This document shows, in pieces, positions 34,595 through 36,707 of a stretch of 36,707 nucleotides of DNA. This DNA comes from an uncultured Halomicronema sp. (GTDB taxonomy: Bacteria; Cyanobacteriota; Cyanobacteriia; Phormidesmidales; Phormidesmidaceae), in assembly GCA_937899725.1 (NCBI GenBank), contig CALCCA010000084.1:1-36707 (forward strand). Reading direction: 5' to 3'. A program made the position numbers and the translations under genes. The number at the start of each line of letters is the position of its first letter. Positions within the stretch are counted from its first letter, which is position 1. The notes under the pieces are model-generated. The model saw only the letters and a program-made list of their open reading frames with translations. It was not told where the DNA came from and ran no database searches.

Positions 34595-35845
34595 ATGCCT
34601 AGGAAAAAACCAGCACCGAATCGTGCCGATGAGCTACTGGACGAGCTGTTGGCAGACTGTCAAAGCCCAGAAGCGATTCTCGGTGAGTCCGGCTTACTCA
34701 AGCAGCTCACCAAACGATTAGTCGAACGGGCGTTAGCCGGGGAACTCAACCATCATCTCAACGAGACTGATGAGAGCGATCGCCGCAATAGCCGTAACGG
34801 TCACTCGTCCAAGACGGTGCAGTCAGAGCAGGGGGAATTGGAATTGGCCATTCCGCGAGATCGCCAAGGCACCTTTGAGCCTGTATTGGTGCCGAAGCAC
34901 CAAAGGCGATTGAGCGGTCTAGACGAGAAGATTTTGGCGCTCTATGCGCGCGGGATGAGTACCCGTGATATCTCATTGCAACTGGCGGAACTCTACGGCG
35001 CGCAAGTGTCCCCTGCCATCATTAGCGAGGTAACCGAGACGGTTCGTGAGGCCGTCAAAGCGTGGCAGTCTCGCCCCCTCGACGAGGTGTATCCCATTCT
35101 CCTCCGGAGACGCTGCGCGAACGTTTATCTCGATGCCCTCTACGTCAATATCAAAGTGGCCGGACGGGTGAGCAAGCGGGCCGTCTATGTCGTGCTGGGC
35201 ATCAACCGCGAGGGCCACAAAGAGCTGCTCGGTCTCTGGATTGGCGAGGCGGAAGCGGAAGGGGCCAAATTTTGGCTCAAAGTCCTCACTGACCTTAAAA
35301 ATCGAGGCCTGAAAGATATTCTGATTGCTTGCTGTGATGGACTTAAAGGCTTTCCCCAGGCCATTGAGGCCGTCTATCCCCAGACTCAAGTACAGCTTTG
35401 CATCGTCCATCTGATGCGCAACTCGCTCCGCTATGTGCCTTGGAAAGACGGCAAGGCGGTGGCTGCTGACCTCAAACCCATCTATCGAGCAGCTACCTTG
35501 GCGGAAGCGGAAACGGCGTTAGAGGACTTTGCCGCTAAGTGGGATGAGCACTATCCTGCGGTGAGCCAAATCTGGTTGCGTCACGGGGAAAACATCATCC
35601 CCAGCTTCGACTATCCGATGGAGATTCGTCGCGTCATCTACACCACCAACGCGATTGAATCAGTCAACCGCTCCTTGCGGAAGGTCGTTAAGACCAAGGC
35701 CGTGTTCCCTGATGAAGAGTCCGTTTTCAAGCTGATGTATCTGGCGATGAACAACATCTCAAAGCGGTGGAATCGTCCCATCAAAAACTGGAGAGCGGCC
35801 CTGTCACACTTTGCTATTCTGTTCCCACAACGCTTCAAACTTTGA
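34595..35845 (+). CDS. IS256-family (mutator type) transposase
   Basis: A 416-residue DDE transposase. The catalytic triad is D180 (VYLDALYV), D248 (CCDGLKGFP) and E355 (TTNAIESVNRS); the zinc-like C269/H272 pair (LCIVHLMRNS) is also present. The N-terminal part (1-160) is the DNA-binding region (ALYARGMSTRDISLQLAELYG). In related transposases the segment before D180 reads VYPI directly followed by V/F-L-D. Here eight residues, LLRRRCAN (169-176), are inserted in frame. The gene is otherwise intact. Activity is uncertain because the insertion abuts the first catalytic strand. ATG at 34595, with AGGAG upstream. Confidence 0.95.
   Translation: MPRKKPAPNRADELLDELLADCQSPEAILGESGLLKQLTKRLVERALAGELNHHLNETDESDRRNSRNGHSSKTVQSEQGELELAIPRDRQGTFEPVLVPKHQRRLSGLDEKILALYARGMSTRDISLQLAELYGAQVSPAIISEVTETVREAVKAWQSRPLDEVYPILLRRRCANVYLDALYVNIKVAGRVSKRAVYVVLGINREGHKELLGLWIGEAEAEGAKFWLKVLTDLKNRGLKDILIACCDGLKGFPQAIEAVYPQTQVQLCIVHLMRNSLRYVPWKDGKAVAADLKPIYRAATLAEAETALEDFAAKWDEHYPAVSQIWLRHGENIIPSFDYPMEIRRVIYTTNAIESVNRSLRKVVKTKAVFPDEESVFKLMYLAMNNISKRWNRPIKNWRAALSHFAILFPQRFKL
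35099..35122 (+). repeat. 24-nt in-frame small dispersed repeat inside the transposase gene
   Basis: The inserted bases contain CCGGAGACGCTGCGCGAAC, with GTT next. A related segment appears on the minus strand inside miniature element B (near 25898-25930), reading GGGAGACGC then GATGCGAACG. Short repeats of this kind (GGAGACGC..GCGAACG) are common in cyanobacteria and 21-27 nt small dispersed repeats have been described there. It adds eight codons without a frameshift. Confidence 0.65.
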
Positions 35846-35938
35846 ACAACAATCTGCTTACACAAAAATCAGAACACTCTCTGGCAATCTGGCTTTTTTC
35901 TTTGATTCTTCCACCCTTCTTCTTCGTCCTCTCGCAGC

Positions 35939-36413
35939 GTTTTAAACTATGTCCGAACATAACCCTTCGGTTGGGCTGCAACAGATACGGAACAACTCGA
36001 CGGAGACGTTGACCAATTTTCAACTATTCCGAATTTAACCCTTCGGTTGGGGACGGGAAAACCGTTGAAATGCGAATTTCCGAGAGGTTTTCAACTATTC
36101 CGAATTTAACCCTTCGGTTGGGCTGAGCCGACTCAATTGTTTGCGGTCAGGGGCAAAATGTTTTCAACTATTCCGAATTTAACCCTTCGGTTGGGGTCAG
36201 AAGGTCATTGCCGTCTCCACCATCTAGGGTGGTTTTCAACTATTCCGAATTTAACCCTTCGGTTGGGCAAAGCCAAGACCGCCAACCTGGTGCTCACCAG
36301 CTAGTTTTCAACTATTCCGAATTTAACCCTTCGGTTGGGTAGAGGCGCTCAGCTTAGGTGATGGAATTCAATCTCTGGTTTTCAACTATTCCGAATTTAA
36401 CCCTTCGGTTGGG
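35939..36413 (-). CRISPR. CRISPR array, seven repeats and six spacers
   Basis: Repeats are 36 nt, beginning GTTTTCAACTATTCCGAATT and ending AACCCTTCGGTTGGG on the plus strand. They lie at 35939-35975 (degenerate, 37 nt), 36016-36051 (first base changed), 36087-36122, 36160-36195, 36232-36267, 36304-36339 and 36378-36413. Spacers are 40, 35, 37, 36, 36 and 38 nt and unrelated to one another. On the minus strand each repeat ends GTTGAAAAC, like the 3' ends of many CRISPR repeats, and the degenerate repeat is at the left. Both points indicate transcription leftward with the leader on the right. Each repeat can form CCGAA/TTCGG and AACC/GGTT stems. No cas gene is in the window, so the subtype is undecided. 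Confidence 0.97.
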
Positions 36414-36580
36414 AGCACCACTCTAGAAGCCAAACCCCGTAAGGGTTTTGACCCCATCGATTCAAGCACCTCCATTTTATCATCAGCAAATTGTGGATTT
36501 TGGTCAAAATAGCCTATCCTTAACCCCTTGAACTTCCCGCTCGGCAAGGCATTCAAGCACCTCAACGAGATTTCAACCAT
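36414..36580 (-). promoter_or_regulatory. Probable CRISPR leader
   Basis: The sequence to the right of the last perfect repeat is AT-richer and non-coding. It contains an AAACCC/GGGTTT hairpin (36432-36448) close to the array and the 12-bp direct repeat TTCAAGCACCTC at 36461-36472 and 36552-36563. A minus-strand TTGACC (36502-36507) and TAAAAT (36474-36479) could be promoter boxes but are 22 bp apart, wider than usual. A 64-codon minus ORF here runs into the array and is not a gene. Beyond 36580 I see only TACCAGTTCT (36623-36632), identical to one end of the TA-flanked miniature elements. Confidence 0.6.
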
Positions 36581-36707
36581 TACCGCCGATCAGCATCCTG
36601 CTTGCATCGCCCCGCAGCCTAATACCAGTTCTCAGTGATCAGACTCCCGATGGGGAGTAGGTCACCTTCTACAGAGAAAAATAATGATGGGGTGAGAGCA
36701 TCCCATT

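Larger units (their letters stand above)
34535..35881 (+). mobile_element. Complete IS256-family insertion sequence (1347 bp)
   Basis: The 26-bp terminal inverted repeats lie at 34535-34560 and 35856-35881; 22 of 26 positions match and the inner 13 (TTTTGTGTAAGC side) are identical. The direct repeat TGGCAATC occurs exactly at 34527-34534 and 35882-35889, an 8-bp target duplication as expected of IS256. One transposase gene fills the interior. The matching duplication implies a fairly recent insertion. It lies between the NhaC-type gene and the CRISPR array. Confidence 0.92.

Noticed and set aside
36386-36580. 64-codon minus ORF in the CRISPR leader
   Set aside because: Its end lies inside the last CRISPR repeat and it covers the leader repeats, so it is not a gene.
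1-36707. tRNA, rRNA and tmRNA genes
   Set aside because: I looked for TTCGA/TTCAA arms and cloverleaf stems in the gaps and saw none I could support. A dedicated scan would be needed to exclude one.

Overview
The window comes from a cyanobacterial chromosome. It is GC-rich, carries very many copies of the HIP1-type octamer GCGATCGC in genes and gaps, and encodes proteins typical of the phylum: a SecA without the C-terminal zinc tail, a DUF1824 protein, a kinase-CHASE2 fusion, a PEP-CTERM protein and a Ycf52/NSI-like GNAT. The many small dispersed repeats fit a filamentous, Leptolyngbya-like lineage. The genus is a guess.

Layout. Positions 1-456 hold the 3' end of a membrane NACHT-type gene, convergent with secA (558-3344, minus). 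From 3.9 to 10 kb lie mostly single genes: two GNAT acetyltransferases, a degenerate histidine kinase, radC, DUF1824, a zinc ribbon and a tandem CBS protein. From 10 to 13.5 kb two membrane-linked GTPases stand in tandem. From 13.7 to 18 kb come a small conserved protein, two strong inverted repeats, a mini GIY-YIG protein, the CHASE2 kinase and a TerC-family protein. From 18 to 24 kb are an MTHFR-type reductase, trpS, a small protein, a TauE/SafE transporter and a TPR protein. An AT-richer stretch without genes (23.9-24.7 kb) precedes a PEP-CTERM protein with a clear terminator. From 26 to 34.4 kb are rsgA, an ABC-2 export pair, a small exported protein, a CPA2 antiporter, a nitrilase-family amidase and an NhaC-type antiporter.

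The right end (34.5-36.7 kb) is the accessory part. A complete IS256-family element has 26-bp terminal inverted repeats and an exact 8-bp target duplication. It ends 57 bp from a seven-repeat CRISPR array that has no cas genes in view. The transposase gene carries an in-frame 24-nt insertion that looks like a small dispersed repeat, placed just before its first catalytic aspartate.

Functional links are modest. The ABC ATPase and permease form one exporter. The two antiporters and the TerC protein suggest ion homeostasis. The two GTPases are a candidate pair. I see no clear new multi-gene defence system. The features most worth following are the orphan CRISPR array with its leader, the dispersed repeat inside the transposase, the TA-flanked miniature elements and the tandem GTPases.
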